DNA of 64,000 nt from Trichopria drosophilae (Eukaryota > Arthropoda > Insecta > Hymenoptera > Diapriidae), in assembly GCA_030407085.1 (NCBI GenBank), contig CM059582.1, forward strand, positions 156,140,501 through 156,204,500, given 5' to 3'. The notes beneath the pieces are model-generated. The model was not told the origin of the DNA, did not search any database, and saw nothing but the letters and a program-made list of their open reading frames with translations. Both the position numbers and the translations under genes were made by a program. Every line of letters begins with the position of its first letter. Position 1 is the first letter of the stretch. This document shows positions 39,101-50,068 of this stretch, piece by piece.

Positions 39101-42100
39101 ACAAATATTTATCAAGATTTACATTCAGCATTTTCACTGGCATTGAACAAAATATAAAATCAAATATTTTCTAAATGACAAGCTGATATATGAAACCTTC
39201 ATTCAGAATCCTCTTTTACGATCTAGAATAGGAAGTATAACAATTCGCAGCTTTACCCAAAATTTTAAACATTTCTGATAATTTTCCTCTTTTATTGCAG
39301 GAATGTAAAAATAGGAGCAGTGTACTTCGTATAAAATAGTGAATTTCGCATTTATTGGAAATAACTAATATTTACCATAGTATATTTTTTAAATACGAAA
39401 TTATCATATACATCCCGTTGATGTAACTGTTATAATATGCACTAATAGTGTTAATATTAATACCAAATATTCTAAAAATAAATTCTGCTTTTCAGATAGC
39501 TTATTTTATTATAATAATAAAGCGACCAATATTTTTCGTACCCCCATATTCAAGCCAAACTTAACGGAATTTACAAATATGACGTTAAAAATGGAGAATT
39601 AGCAAATATTTAAGCTAGGACAATTGCTACAGATTTGTTCTGATATTCGAAAGGTTCTGCAATAATCGCACTCGAATCAGTTTCATCAGCTTTTGATAAC
39701 AATATACCACCATCGAATGGATACTACAGACAGACCTCCGGCAATCGCAAACACAATCATTGGGATAAGTGTACACGCAAAAACGCCCCTATAGATGTTG
39801 ACAGAAATTGAAGTTTGCAATATTAATCTGTCCGCAGTTTATAATAAATAATAAATATTTACATTGCACGAGCATATTACCGTCCGAAAGTCCGTAAATT
39901 AAAACCAAATTCTACGAAGAACAACAAGCTCTATCGAATTTTTACACTTATATTGACAATAGTTCGAACACATCTTATTTACCGAAACGATGTGCCAATA
40001 TTGTACAACCTTTTCAAGACTTGATTAATTTAAGAATTGTCCTTTGAAGAAAGTAAATTAAATAAGGAACAGAACCTTACAATGTAATGTTATTCTATTT
40101 AGGTAATTTTGACTTATTTCGTTATGTTGCTAAAAATCCATATTATTTAAGGATTTAAATTATTATGACAATTATTAAATGTTAATAATATTTATTACGA
40201 ACTATTTTTATGCAAGAAGGGAAGAGACTGATGAGAGATGAGTGGGTTCAGGAGCAGAGCTGTTATTTATCTAAAACGAGTAGGAGTTTCCACCTACGAG
40301 AATTGCAAAAATAGAGTGAAATTCTTTGGAACAAATAATCGATGACTGCGCTTATCATTTTAACAAAAATTTATGTGTTACGCGCTAAATAATAATCTAC
40401 AACGAGTGCGATATTTTCATCAGGAACGGTTGCCTGATAATTAAAAAATACATAATTTCTTAGCAAATGAATTTCAAAATAATTTCTCACAAATATTAAA
40501 ATAACGTGCCTTTTAAAGACCGGAATTGGCCGGCATACGATAATAATGGACGTGACTTAATCATAAAATAAGATAAAGTCCTTCCGCATATTTTGATGCA
40601 ATTTAGTGAAATAATGTATTACACAACATGGAGTAGAAATAGATCTTTTCGTAATGAATTTGATGGTGAAGACGCGAGTATCAACGTACTATTAAACGAG
40701 TAGATTTGCTAAGAAAATAAAGTACTTTGTCCGCTTAAGTCATCCCATGAACATTCACAAATATTGCTCATGGTCAGTATCGTGCGCGCGTCATATAAAG
40801 ACTATTTATATATAACATATCATATAATATGTTAACTCATTTGTTAATAATTTTAAAACAAAATTATTCATTTTGAAATCTCAAAAATATATATTAATGC
40901 TCAATAATAAACAATTCAATTACGCCTTTTTAGCCGTTTTCAGAAGTTCTTATTTTGATAAAATGATAGAAAATAGAAAAAAATATGTATGAATGTGTTA
41001 ACTATATTGTATATAATACTAATTAATACTGAAGTTAGTAGGTATTGATACAATATAACCACCATATTTTTACTTGAATTAGTGATCATAAATACCGAGA
41101 TACTCTTAGAATAACGATTGTAAACAGAACTGGATAAAATAAAAATGCATCACTGCACCTTAATCATATTTCAATGAGTTTCAAATTTTATGTATGTGAT
41201 AACTGATCCGTAATTTTAAATTACCAATTCTGGAGATACGGCCTGTAATATATGCTGCTATTGCTTATTATAGCTAGGTAAAGTCTATTTTCCGTTTCCA
41301 AGCAAAAACGCGGCGCAAGCTGGTTTAGCTTAAAGGGGTTCTAAAGTGGTCCACCGGTAAGGTAGGAAATTTCACTCTGATACGTAAATAAAAGATAAGT
41401 GAATAACATTTTTTAAATTCGTGCATTGTAAGGGCAGTTCTATACACTGCAACCCGTTTCCTTGAAGATATAAAAGATATTAATTGAGAACTGACCGCGA
41501 ATTTTGAAAAATATTTTTTATTTATTTCCAAAAATTCTCGGTCAATTCTCAATTAATTTCCTTGGCATTGATATCATCTGTAGTAATTAAAATTCCACAT
41601 ACAGAGCCCGAATTTTGAAAAAACGATTCAGTCATTTTTTATTTACGGTTTTTAGTGAAAATTTCTACCTTATCGGACGAGCACTTTAGAAGCCCCTTAA
41701 GATATCTACTTGGAAGGTCTGGAAAGCTATAACAGCGTATTTATTAGACCTTTGCTGCGTTTAATTTTTTCAGTGCACATTGGATCCGTCACTATGAATA
41801 TTTTAAATCTGATTCAAAATAATAATAAGCGAGACCGATAACCCTTATGCAGCGAGGGTAGCAAAAATCGAATCGGTGGAAATAATTCTGGTATTATAAG
41901 GTTAAATACGTAGTTTATTCTACTCGATTTTTCGTGTCTGTATTTAATTTGGTGTAACTTCATTTTGTTAAAACATTTTTAATGTTCACAATTACAAAAA
42001 ATTATATGTACTATTTTTTAATTATTTTTCCCTTGATTTGAACAAATTACCATTTTATAGTACCAGAATATGTACTATTGTTATTAACATTGCTTTTAAT

Positions 42101-44188
42101 CTGTTATTTAATCAACAAAGCTGGAGTAGACCAAAATATTATTCCCGAAACACTATTAGTGTCCAATTATTTTGTCTGTTTAATTTCTAATGAAACTGAA
42201 ATATTATACTTTAATTTTACAAACTTACATTAAATATGACATTTATTGTGGTTTTCAGTTAATTTACAACATATTCCATATATGCTAATATAAAATAGTC
42301 ATCGTGTACAGTGGATGAAACGTATTATATATTTAGAGCATTGCGTTCGACATGCTTCTGATATTTTTAACATAAAAATTAGGAGAATTGTCTTGGCTCT
42401 ATAAAATATTTTAAAAGACTAAAGCCTTTTTTGAAAAAATAGAAAAGATTTAAATAAAATATATCTTTCTTGCTTTAATAACTGTTTCTTACTTAAATTG
42501 AAGACATGATTCAAGTGCACATGTATATAAAATTTGAATTCCATCTTCCAGCCCACTTAATTGTAAAAATAATGACATTTATGTATTGATAATAAGTCCG
42601 AACGATTGTTGAAGTTTAAAATGTAAGAATAATTAATATTTTATAGTAATAATTTAAAAAACGCTAAATTGAGCTACAAATTTCAGTCTTCATAAACTTA
42701 AAAAATTATTGTAATTAAATTATAAAGACTTATTTTTAAAATCACAGGCTAAATTAAATTTAAATTCTTATTGCCTTACATAAAATCATAAAAAAATAAT
42801 TTAAGTGACGTCTGATACAACCCTGAAAGAGAAATAATTTTATTATACTCCGTCGAAACTACTCCACTTGACTTTTTTAATGCCTATAAGTGTTAAGATT
42901 TAAACGTATTTCACTGCAGCGTAAAACATGATATAAAAAACGATTACTATACTCGGTTAATTTTGTGTGAAACGTATATTCCAAAATAATTCGTTACCGT
43001 AATTCAGTAATAATTATCAACTTTTCCTCACTTTTCAATTACAATGTAGACCCGTAATTTCAATTTCGATTTTGAACCGCACGTTCAACAATCGCGCCAT
43101 TTGTTCATAAATATGATCATCGCGTGCAGGCGAGTGTGAGTGCGAGCCAAATTAATGACGCGATAATTATGCTGACCGTTTGGACAAATAACAATTTGTA
43201 TTAATTTCACATCTAAACATCGTGTTTAACTGCATCTCGAAATAGCGCGTCCGCACGCACATATAGGAATCGGGAACGAGCCGGGGGCAAATTGTCCAAT
43301 AATTAACGAATAACAATTGCGCCCACGGTCGCGAATCGCGATAATTTTGTTTAATGCCGGCAAATGGTAAAGGTACCCTCAAGTTCGTACGACCTTCTAC
43401 TAGCACATCGACATCCCTACGCGGGCTCGGGCGCCGATGCAATTTCCCGTACCGATGAAAATTTGATTTCGACACACAAATTTCATGCCTCTGATCCTAC
43501 CTCGATGCCAGAATATTTGGCTCCAATCTTGCCTCTGATTTACAAAATAAACGCGATCGAACGCCAACGGGTAAAAAAACATCAACGTCTATTGGTGGCA
43601 ACCAATCACGCCTAGAGCTGCAATTAACGCGACTTCCGGTGCCGCCGATGCTCCGGCCTGGTTAGATGCAGAACTTTGTAAAATATTCAATTAGTTTTTA
43701 ACGTTATCGCGTACGTACATCTCTAATCTATTCAATACGACCCACGCACTCGACCATGCGACACTCGATTTGGCGGGGCTCGCATTGACTCGCATTCAGC
43801 CTATGGCAATCCTATAACGTGTCAATGATCACTCCGACGAAATAATTGCCGGAAAAATCGATAAATCCTCTCTCCTCTTCCGGCGAGCTGTCAAGTGCGA
43901 TGTTCGCGAATGCATTGAAACGTGCGATGCCTGCACCAGTGATAGAAAGCACATTCGTATGTATTGGTACTCACCACCGACTACGATGAAATCGTAATGG
44001 TAGTCCGCCGGGTCCCTTGGAATCACGCGTTCACAGAGCTGCGACACCTCCCGTTTGGCACGCACAAAATTGTCCACGATGGTCATGAATATGAGGAACT
44101 GGGTGCCAGGACACGTCTGGGCCATGCTCGGTCCAAGAAACGGCTGCGAGCAGGTAGATTGAACGGACAGGTCGAAGGCTTTAGACAT
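14990..44188 (-). CDS. GMC oxidoreductase, gene B (five coding exons over 29 kb, ~621 aa)
   Basis: A second FAD-dependent GMC oxidoreductase of the insect glucose-dehydrogenase-like type. Coding exons, 5' to 3': 44188-43975, 20279-19954, 18663-17838, 17660-17290, 15118-14990. They sum to 1866 nt, giving 621 residues plus TGA with no interruption. The FAD loop GGGSAGS is at about residues 71-77, signature 1 (GKNLGGSSVHNG) near 143 and signature 2 (GAVNSPHLLLLSGIG) near 318. The catalytic His is H540 in ENHQAGSCKMG and the second active-site residue is N584 in SGNT. Signature 1 has His where a hydrophobic residue is usual. The N-terminus resembles insect GMC leaders (CSQPFLGP, then AQTCPGTQFL). 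The first coding exon ends in phase 1 inside the GG of the FAD loop and fits the 20-kb exon exactly, but across a 23.7-kb intron. A further upstream 5'UTR exon is likely. The substrate is unknown. Confidence 0.88.
15119..17289 (-). other. Intron of gene B (last)
   Basis: A 2.2-kb intron between the catalytic-His exon and the last exon of gene B. AT-rich; nothing else recognised in it on either strand. Confidence 0.7.
17290..17660 (-). CDS. Gene B exon: C-terminal domain with catalytic His
   Basis: A 371-nt exon encoding TLRLASNNPLIYP, then the motif GPENHQAGSCKMGP (H540) and the end VADTSIMPR. The acceptor is TGTTGCAG before 17660; the donor is AGA|GTATGC. Confidence 0.95.
17838..18663 (-). 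CDS. Gene B exon: central domain with GMC signature 2
   Basis: A single 826-nt exon from VFPYFLCSENN through YHATGGPLTVERFPW, GVRVSSASAFLRPNRNRRN and GAVNSPHLLLLSGIG to LHPRSR. The acceptor is TTTCACAG before 18663; the donor CGAG|GTAAAT is phase 1. Gene A has the same block as three exons totalling 829 nt. The exon is GC-rich for this window, which creates long open frames on the opposite strand. Confidence 0.95.
18664..19953 (-). other. Intron of gene B
   Basis: A 1.3-kb AT-rich phase-0 intron. Nothing else recognised. Confidence 0.75.
19954..20279 (-). CDS. Gene B exon: FAD segment and GMC signature 1
   Basis: A 326-nt exon running from GSAGSVVASRLSEV through LLLEAGPDEPPGADVP and WPRGKNLGGSSVHNGMMYIR to WSWND. 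The acceptor TGTTACAG ends at 20280; the donor is GAT|GTAAGA. Gene A splits this block into 129 + 197 nt, also 326 in total. Confidence 0.93.
20816..21217. mobile_element. MITE with TA target duplication (402 bp)
   Basis: The ends are inverted: CACTGAGAAAAGTGT on the left and, reverse-complemented, CACAGAGAAAAGTGT on the right. TA flanks both (20814-20815 and 21218-21219). TA targets fit Tc1-mariner-related MITEs. No coding content. Confidence 0.65.
22122..22815. mobile_element. Inverted-repeat element with CACTG motif clusters
   Basis: The outer ends are inverted: AATTTGAAACAGTGAAA near 22130 and TTTCACTGTTTCAAATT near 22795. About 200 bp inside each end contains many CAGTGA/TCACTG words in both orientations (for example AAACAGTGAAATG, ACCAGTGACTTAC and AAGCAGTGACCC). 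Such subterminal motif clusters are typical of transposase-binding regions in hAT-like elements. Exact ends and target duplication are unclear. Confidence 0.6.
26445..26545. repeat. Short dispersed repeat, copy 3
   Basis: AGAAATTTATTAAGG at the left and CTTAATAAATTTCT at the right form inverted ends, followed by ACTCGAGCTGG. It shares CCTTGATTAGG and TAATAAATTTC with the copies near 12080 and 14200. Confidence 0.45.
33311..33984. repeat. 15-bp satellite in two inverted blocks
   Basis: The left block (33311-33536) is a diverged tandem array of a 15-bp unit close to CCGACAGTCAAAAAA. The right block (33585-33984) is the reverse complement, close to TCGGTTTTTTGACTG, with about 26 units. A non-repetitive spacer of about 50 bp lies between. 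The unit is five codons long, so it produces a repetitive open frame that should not be called a gene. The left edge follows a small hairpin (CACCCCTCCAAGGGTG). Confidence 0.85.
36512..36719. mobile_element. MITE with 42-bp terminal inverted repeats (208 bp)
   Basis: The ends read (C/T)ACGGAAAAAATTGTC, then GGGTT, TTCC, AAAAAC and AGGTCTG on both sides, inverted. TA flanks both ends (36510-36511 and 36720-36721). The interior is non-coding; it is probably a Tc1-mariner-related MITE. Confidence 0.8.
38071..38640 (-). pseudogene. Non-LTR retrotransposon RT fragment
   Basis: The minus strand reads NKNAPGAFLLRIAYI, GKYPEDWKKFYGHF and SIALTSCFCKLF, then after a frameshift QSGFRKGRFAIDNLAFLM, IFLDVSRAFNNVV and VPRGSLSPI. 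These are the fingers and palm of a reverse transcriptase from the I/Jockey/R1 group of LINEs. The piece is cut at both ends, lacks the catalytic DD box and is broken. It is a different family from the 7.6-10 kb copy (FNNV against FDKV after the shared FLD core). Confidence 0.85.
41334..41696. mobile_element. TTAA-flanked MITE (363 bp)
   Basis: The outer ends are inverted over about 65 bp: GGGGTTCTAAAGTGG, then AAGGTAGGAAATTTCAC, at the left; the reverse-complemented right end reads GGGGCTTCTAAAGTGC, then AAGGTAGAAATTTTCAC. TTAA lies outside each end (41330-41333 and 41697-41700), the target specificity of piggyBac transposases. The interior is non-coding. Confidence 0.75.
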
Positions 44189-45480
44189 CGCGGAACTGGA
44201 AGCAAAGAAGAAATCGGCTGTCTTTTCATCTTCTGCAAGAAAGGCCAACATACATCCTGGCGCGTTTTTCCACTGGGACAAATCAATCGCTAGCTTTCCC
44301 CTCGACTCTTCCACTAATCGTATTTCGATTCCAGCAGACCCTTTTTGCCGGGAGCATTAACGCACCTGCCGTAGATCGAAGTCAGGGCCGCGCGAAAGCG
44401 CTCGAGGTCGCGCGATAAACGGCCGCACTTTGTCGCAAGAGTCGCTGGTGTTTTCGCAAAATGCACTATCGATTTCCCAAGACCATTGTTCGAAATATCG
44501 GCCAATAACCGGCGGAATGACTTACGCCGAGAAATCCGCCCACGTATATTGTAAAAGCGAGTCGCTTGATATTCACTGGGGGCGCTTGCGATTAATTCGC
44601 CGCGGTAACTGCGTTACGCTCACTTCTTGACTTACGATCGGAAAGTCCTTAATGCCCGAAATTTCGACTTGCAAGGATTCACCTAGATCGATTCTAGTCG
44701 CCGCGCGAACTGCTTGCTAATCGGCCAGAATGTCTGAGCCTGCTATGCATGTACTACGAACCTCTCACCGCCTCCTGCCACTTTATAATTCATCCCCCCA
44801 CCTCTAGAATCGTATATCTCCCGGCGGGTGCAGTCTTCGCCGGCCGCCATCAGGCGGATGACAATTCCGCTGATGCGGGTTTTTCGACATCCGGATCGTC
44901 ACGCATTTCCCTGAATTTCCGACGAGAAATTCAGCGACGATTCCCTCCGATTCACTGGCCAATAATTGTTATCGTCGGGAATCCGCATTCGGTTGAGTTT
45001 CCATCGGTTACCAAGCCGCGATCAGGTCATGAGCGCGAATTTTGCCACGTCGGGCCATGCCTGCATTCATCCGCAATTATACCGAAAACGACGACCGAAA
45101 TGTAAGTTAATCGCATATAACTACGTATGCGAGAGAGGATGAGCTTGTAGTGGCCCCGCGGTGTAAAAGCACTGACAGGCAACGCGAAACGAACGAACCG
45201 GCAAATGCTGGGATATGCTCATTGATAAAGAGGTATACGATGGGGGCTGAGCACGAGAATCGGTAATGTGTATCAATGCGTGTCTGGGAATAACGGAGCA
45301 ACAGTGGCGGAAACCATTACCAAAATTACTACTACCGATTGCATTACGCGTAGTTATTATTACATTATCAGAGATGCGCCTCCTGCACCTCGTCGCGTTA
45401 TCCTCGCACGGGAGTTCCTCGTCATTCGATGCCTCTCGATGTGCGACAACTAGCACGGTGCCAAATTAATTTTCTGATTT
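43000..45480. other. GC- and CpG-richer island around the first coding exon of gene B
   Basis: This 2.5-kb stretch is clearly richer in GC and CG dinucleotides than its flanks and surrounds the first coding exon of gene B. Open frames on both strands here look like by-products of composition; none is recognisable. It may include upstream regulatory sequence or a non-coding exon of gene B. Confidence 0.5.
43975..44195 (-). CDS. Gene B first coding exon: leader and start of FAD loop
   Basis: A strong acceptor (CTTCTTTGCTTCCAG) ends at 44196. The exon starts with seven untranslated bases, then ATG at 44188-44186 (MSKAFDLSVQ). It continues through the conserved leader CSQPFLGPSMAQTCPGTQF and ends YHYDFIVVGG at donor GGTG|GTGAGT (43974). 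The acceptor implies at least one more non-coding exon upstream. Reading further upstream in frame gives an ATG near 44312 (MEESRGK), which is less likely because it lies before the acceptor. Confidence 0.87.
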
Positions 45481-47488
45481 TCTTCCAGATCATTTGTCAG
45501 GCCCGAATAAACAACCATTTTCAACTCAGTATAACGATACACGATAGCCTGCAGAGATAGTATTTACTGGCAGAGCACATTCTCATTAATATTCCGCCCA
45601 ATGATACGTTTAAATAAACACGGTGCCTTCAGTAATGTAAGAAAACTATTACTGTTATTAGAATTGATTACATAGTAGTACTACTCAATTATTATATTAC
45701 TAACGACTGATTTACTATACGTTTGTTTTTTATTTTTCTACGTAAACTTTTTCTTACCCAAAATCGATTTCGTCAAGTAAACAAGAATTGATAGAAATAT
45801 AAGGTTAGTTCTTATTTTGGAACAACGTGGATAAATTAAATTAAATTATTTCACTTGAGCAGCTTTAATAAAAAAAGGCCTATGAAATAGGGACAAATTA
45901 CCGCTTATTCTCTCCAGAGATTTTTTGAAAATTGTCGTCAAATTACTGTAAGTGGTAGGTAGAAGTATATTATTAAAATTTGGTAATACGGGACATTTTA
46001 GGTTCCAATACGAATTTTGGAACAGAGACTTGTACTTTTGTTTCCTACTTTATTTTTGCTCATGTCATGGTAGTACCGAACTATTTTAGAGGTTCTGTCA
46101 AACAAAATAAGTCATGTTACAATTGCAAAATGTTGAGGAAAATGTTACAATTCCAAGTGGTTATTCTGAAATAGATTTGTAGAATGCAGGAAGGGGGGAA
46201 AAATTGACATGAATTCTGGTAAAAATTACTAGATTTCCATGTCACTTCTATTATCTGAATAGTAAAAATTCTAAGAACTTATAGTAACGTTTATCGGAAA
46301 GAATTGCAATTTTTCTCATTCTGCAAGTATATTCCAAAATTACCATGTGATATAAAAAAAAATTATTTAACAATCAGGCATTCCTGAAAATAAGGACCTT
46401 AGTAAGAAATAGTATATTTATCGTAATTTTAATTCAAATAAAACCCGTTTTAAAAATATTACTTATTTAAATTTACAGAGAGAATAGAATTGCAGTACTA
46501 AATTTAATAATAAATAGCTAATATAGAAGTCCTGTCATTAACTAATGGAGGGTATGATATTATCCGTCATTCTCACTTTAATTCGGGCTAATAGTGATAT
46601 ATTCGACTAGCATGTCAATTTCGTGAATTATTTTCGCTTATTTATTCTGGAATAGTTAAATGGAAAAATAGCAAAGTGTTTATGATCTATAACAGTCAAA
46701 TGGTACAATACATGTTAGGAATAAAGTGGATCATTATTTCGTGATCTTGGTACTTTTTACAGAACGATAACAAATTTTTGGCAATACGCTTACGTCCTGT
46801 CCGCCCAGGTACAATGTAATATCCCGTTCTTATTGAGGTTAGGATATATAAGTAAATAACACACTGCATCCTTCTTAATCGAAATATGAATAATTTATAA
46901 GTAATTTTCCACATTCAATTTGTCTTTCGAGTTGAATCTGCAGCACACCATTAGGTCTTAATTTTAACTAGTAAGTCAGAATTAGATTTGACATAAGACA
47001 TATTGACTTGCTTCACTTCGCCCTGATGGTAAGAAAAACGATTTCCACTGACAAGTTTATTAGACTAATAAGACGAGATTTTTTTTGTTTCATTTTGGTA
47101 ATTTTTATTTTATTCGTAACCATTATAGCAAGGCAGGTTAACTGCATTTCTAGGTATTATATAAGTAATTTTAAAATTATTTTTACCTCTTGAGATGCTT
47201 TTAACTTATGTAACAGGTTTTTGTTTTAAAACGGGTAAATTTATATGATTAGGTAATTGTGACTTTGAATGGTCGAAACAACTCCACTTGCTACTTGGGC
47301 ATACTTTTAGGATCAAAAATAAGGTGAGAAAAAAATGATCTAAACGCGAGAATTTTTTAGACAATTCAAGGCAAAAATTGCACCAGTTGAAGACGAAATA
47401 TAATTATTTTACGATCTAACCGATCCCATAAAAGCCTCAATATAAGAAATAATTTAATAAGAAACAAAAATGCAAAATGTCATATATA
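45481..47488. other. Non-coding stretch
   Basis: AT-rich; no gene, repeat or element recognised. Confidence 0.5.
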
Positions 47489-48237
47489 CAGGGTCATCGA
47501 AAAGTATCGGACCCCCCTAATATCTTCAGTTAGAATGCACTTAGGAGAAAATGTCCAATAGCAAAGTTGTATGGTTTCAAGCGGGGAGTAAGATGATGAC
47601 CTTGACTTTGACCTTAACCATGTCCTTCAAGGTCATTTCAAGGTCAATCTTATTTTTTTAAATGGAACCCCCTATATTTTATTGCATATTCTTATAGCTT
47701 ATCTCGAGAGCTTTCCAAAACACTATAATAAAATATTTTTTTATTAAGTACGTTTTGAGTTATAAAGGTTTGAAGTTAACAATTTTTTGACACAAAATGT
47801 AGAATATCTTGTAAAATATTATTTAGTTTTCAGTAATCATAACCTTAATACTTTTGTGCGCGGAATAATGAGACCAATTAATTGGTTTAAAGAAAATACA
47901 TTAATCGGATCCCCCTAATATTTTCAGTAAACCACTTAACAAATTGTTAACTTCAAACCTTTATAACTCAAAAAGTACTTAATAAAAAAATATTTTATTA
48001 TAGTGTTTTGGAAAGCTCTCGAGATAAGCTATAAGAATATGCAATAAAATGTAGGGGGTTCTATTTAAAAAAATAAGATTAACCTTGAAATGACCTTGAA
48101 GGACATGGTCAAGGTCAAAGTTAAGGTCATCATCTTACTCCCCGCTTGAAACCATACAACTTTGCTATTGGACATTTTCTCCTAAGTGCATTCTAACTGA
48201 AGATATTAGGGGGGTCCGATACTTTTCGATGACCCTG
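47489..48237. mobile_element. Foldback element with ~300-bp inverted arms (749 bp)
   Basis: The arms at 47489-47788 and 47940-48237 are near-perfect reverse complements, beginning CAGGGTCATCGAAAAGTATC. TA flanks each end (47487-47488 and 48238-48239). The loop carries a third, degenerate copy of the terminal sequence (47901-47939). Each arm holds a cluster of AAGGTCA/TGACCTT words. There is no coding capacity; it is a Tc1-mariner-type TA-targeting non-autonomous element by its target site. Confidence 0.9.
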
Positions 48238-49950
48238 TATATAAACAGTTTAATATAGACAAATTCATGATGCAATATTTAAGAAATAAATAATTACAAA
48301 ATTTGGAGTTTTTTCTAAATCCAACGAATTGTTCCAAAATAGTGCATTTGTAGTAACGACTTTGATCATCTACATATTAAAAATTTCCATGTTATAATCA
48401 TACTTGTTCGTGCGATTTATCTTTAACTTTAATCTGACAATAGACAGGCATTGTACTAATTCGTGTATACTTACCAGCTTATTAATCCGTTATACTTCTT
48501 GTGCACTTTTAAATGGTTCTGATGTTCAAAATATATGTCAAATTATTTAAGTAATACAAATTTAATCTCCTGTTTCATTAAATTTCAATGCAAATTATGA
48601 ATAGATTTTAACTTGATTAACACAGTTTGCGATTTTCATTTTCAAGTAATCAAATCCAAAATATTGTTAAATTTCGTTAGTTATAATATAGAGTTAAAGA
48701 TTTGCTTTCATTCATATTGAATATTAATTTGCACAAACTTTAAATATCAGAACAATAAAATGGCAATTACGAATATGTGCTACATTATCATATTTAGAAT
48801 AAAGGATAAAAACAGAATTTATATGAATTAATCTCCTATTAGACTAGAGTAAAAATAAATAAATTTCTTTAGTTCAGTTTATTTACTCCAAATAAATGTC
48901 TCTATGGCCAACCGTAATTCCTTTATATACTTATAGTACAATTTAATAGAAAACGATATTTTAGCTGAAAATAATGAGAGTCATTGTGATGTTGGAATCA
49001 TTATGAATTTGGAATATTTTTGTGCGTTGGAGGCTTATTTATTTTTCACTATGGTTTTGCTTCATTAATATATTTGGTCCAAAAAATAATCGAAAATAAA
49101 TTATCGCTAAATTTTACGATTCAACATTTATTAAACATCAAATCATTGAATTTTAAAATTTACACTTTAAGAAATGGCATGAATAATGTTCTATACAATT
49201 ATTTGACATCTGCTATATCAGATTTCATGTAAATATACGAAAATTTGATCAAAATATCAGTTATCAAATTACAAGCAATTGCAAGAAATAACTTCTATTA
49301 TTATACCTCATCACGAAGATTCTTGATGATATTAATGCATTCCTATTACCAATAAGTTAACCAAAATTTAATATTTTCAATAAATTATACGAGTTGATAA
49401 ATTTCAAAAATTGAACAAATAGAAAATTCAAAATCCCCGGTATAAAGTTTTAATCAGATTGCTTGCCTGTTATTCAGGCTGTTATCAGACTGGTATGGTT
49501 ACGAAAACGATTTTTAGTAGGACCACGATTTGTCATTCCAATGTATTTCATTAAGTATCTTGTACGAATAAATATTGTAATATAGTACATATCGCAGTGA
49601 AGATAGTGGTGTTGATTTAATTAATACAATAGAATCACGCAGAACTAAAGATTGCTAAAGAAACAAAGAGTGAGTAATATTGTCAAATGAAATGAGACAA
49701 TGATTGAATACAATAACACGATAAAAATATTTATTATCTTAAAATAAAGAACCGTCATGAACATTTGGTAACCGTCATATATATGATGATAAAAATCATC
49801 ATAGGAGCGGTTAGTCTATGCGGAATATTGTGAAAATACTTTTGTGACATTAATTCCTGTACTACACAAATTATGTATACTATTCATTCAGATATGTTCG
49901 GGAAAATATTTGCTTCAAATAAAGATGTATTTTATTAGAATAAACAAGAA
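48238..49950. other. Non-coding stretch
   Basis: AT-rich; nothing recognised. Confidence 0.5.
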
Positions 49951-50068
49951 CCCAGGTAGAAATTTGTCCATTTTTTCTTAGACTGGCCATTTCCCCTATA
50001 CCTTTAATATGGTAAATAAGAATGTTATACAAGAATTGTACAAAAAAATGTTTTCACTTCTACCAGGG
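49951..50068. mobile_element. Small MITE-like inverted repeat (~118 bp)
   Basis: CCCAGGTAGAAAT at the left and an inverted CCCTGGTAGAAGT at the right enclose about 90 bp. The left end resembles that at 52156 (CCCAGGTGGAAATTC). No clear target duplication. Confidence 0.4.

Larger units (their letters stand above)
20280..43974 (-). other. Giant first coding intron of gene B (23.7 kb)
   Basis: The donor GGTG|GTGAGT at 43974 and the acceptor TGTTACAG at 20280 give a phase-1 intron that joins the two halves of the FAD loop. Inside are several MITEs, an inverted satellite and a LINE fragment (listed separately). GC-richer patches at about 28880-29200 and 34450-34860 have short open frames I cannot identify. 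The stretches 23-33 kb, 35-36.5 kb, 37-38 kb and 38.7-41.3 kb are otherwise AT-rich and featureless, apart from microsatellites: AT runs near 23826-23840 and 32858-32876, and AAT near 37117-37135. Confidence 0.75.

Noticed and set aside
44186..44314. Upstream ATG (MEESRGK) as the start of gene B
   Set aside because: A strong acceptor lies just before the MSKAFDL start, so the upstream reading is probably intronic. It cannot be fully excluded without transcripts.
44314..44505. Minus-strand frame upstream of the first coding exon of gene B
   Set aside because: Separated by a stop and located before a strong splice acceptor; no homology seen. It may be 5'UTR or intron.
43167..45469. Many overlapping open frames on both strands
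   Set aside because: The region is GC-richer, so stops are rarer; apart from the first coding exon of gene B, none shows family motifs or supporting splice sites I can defend.
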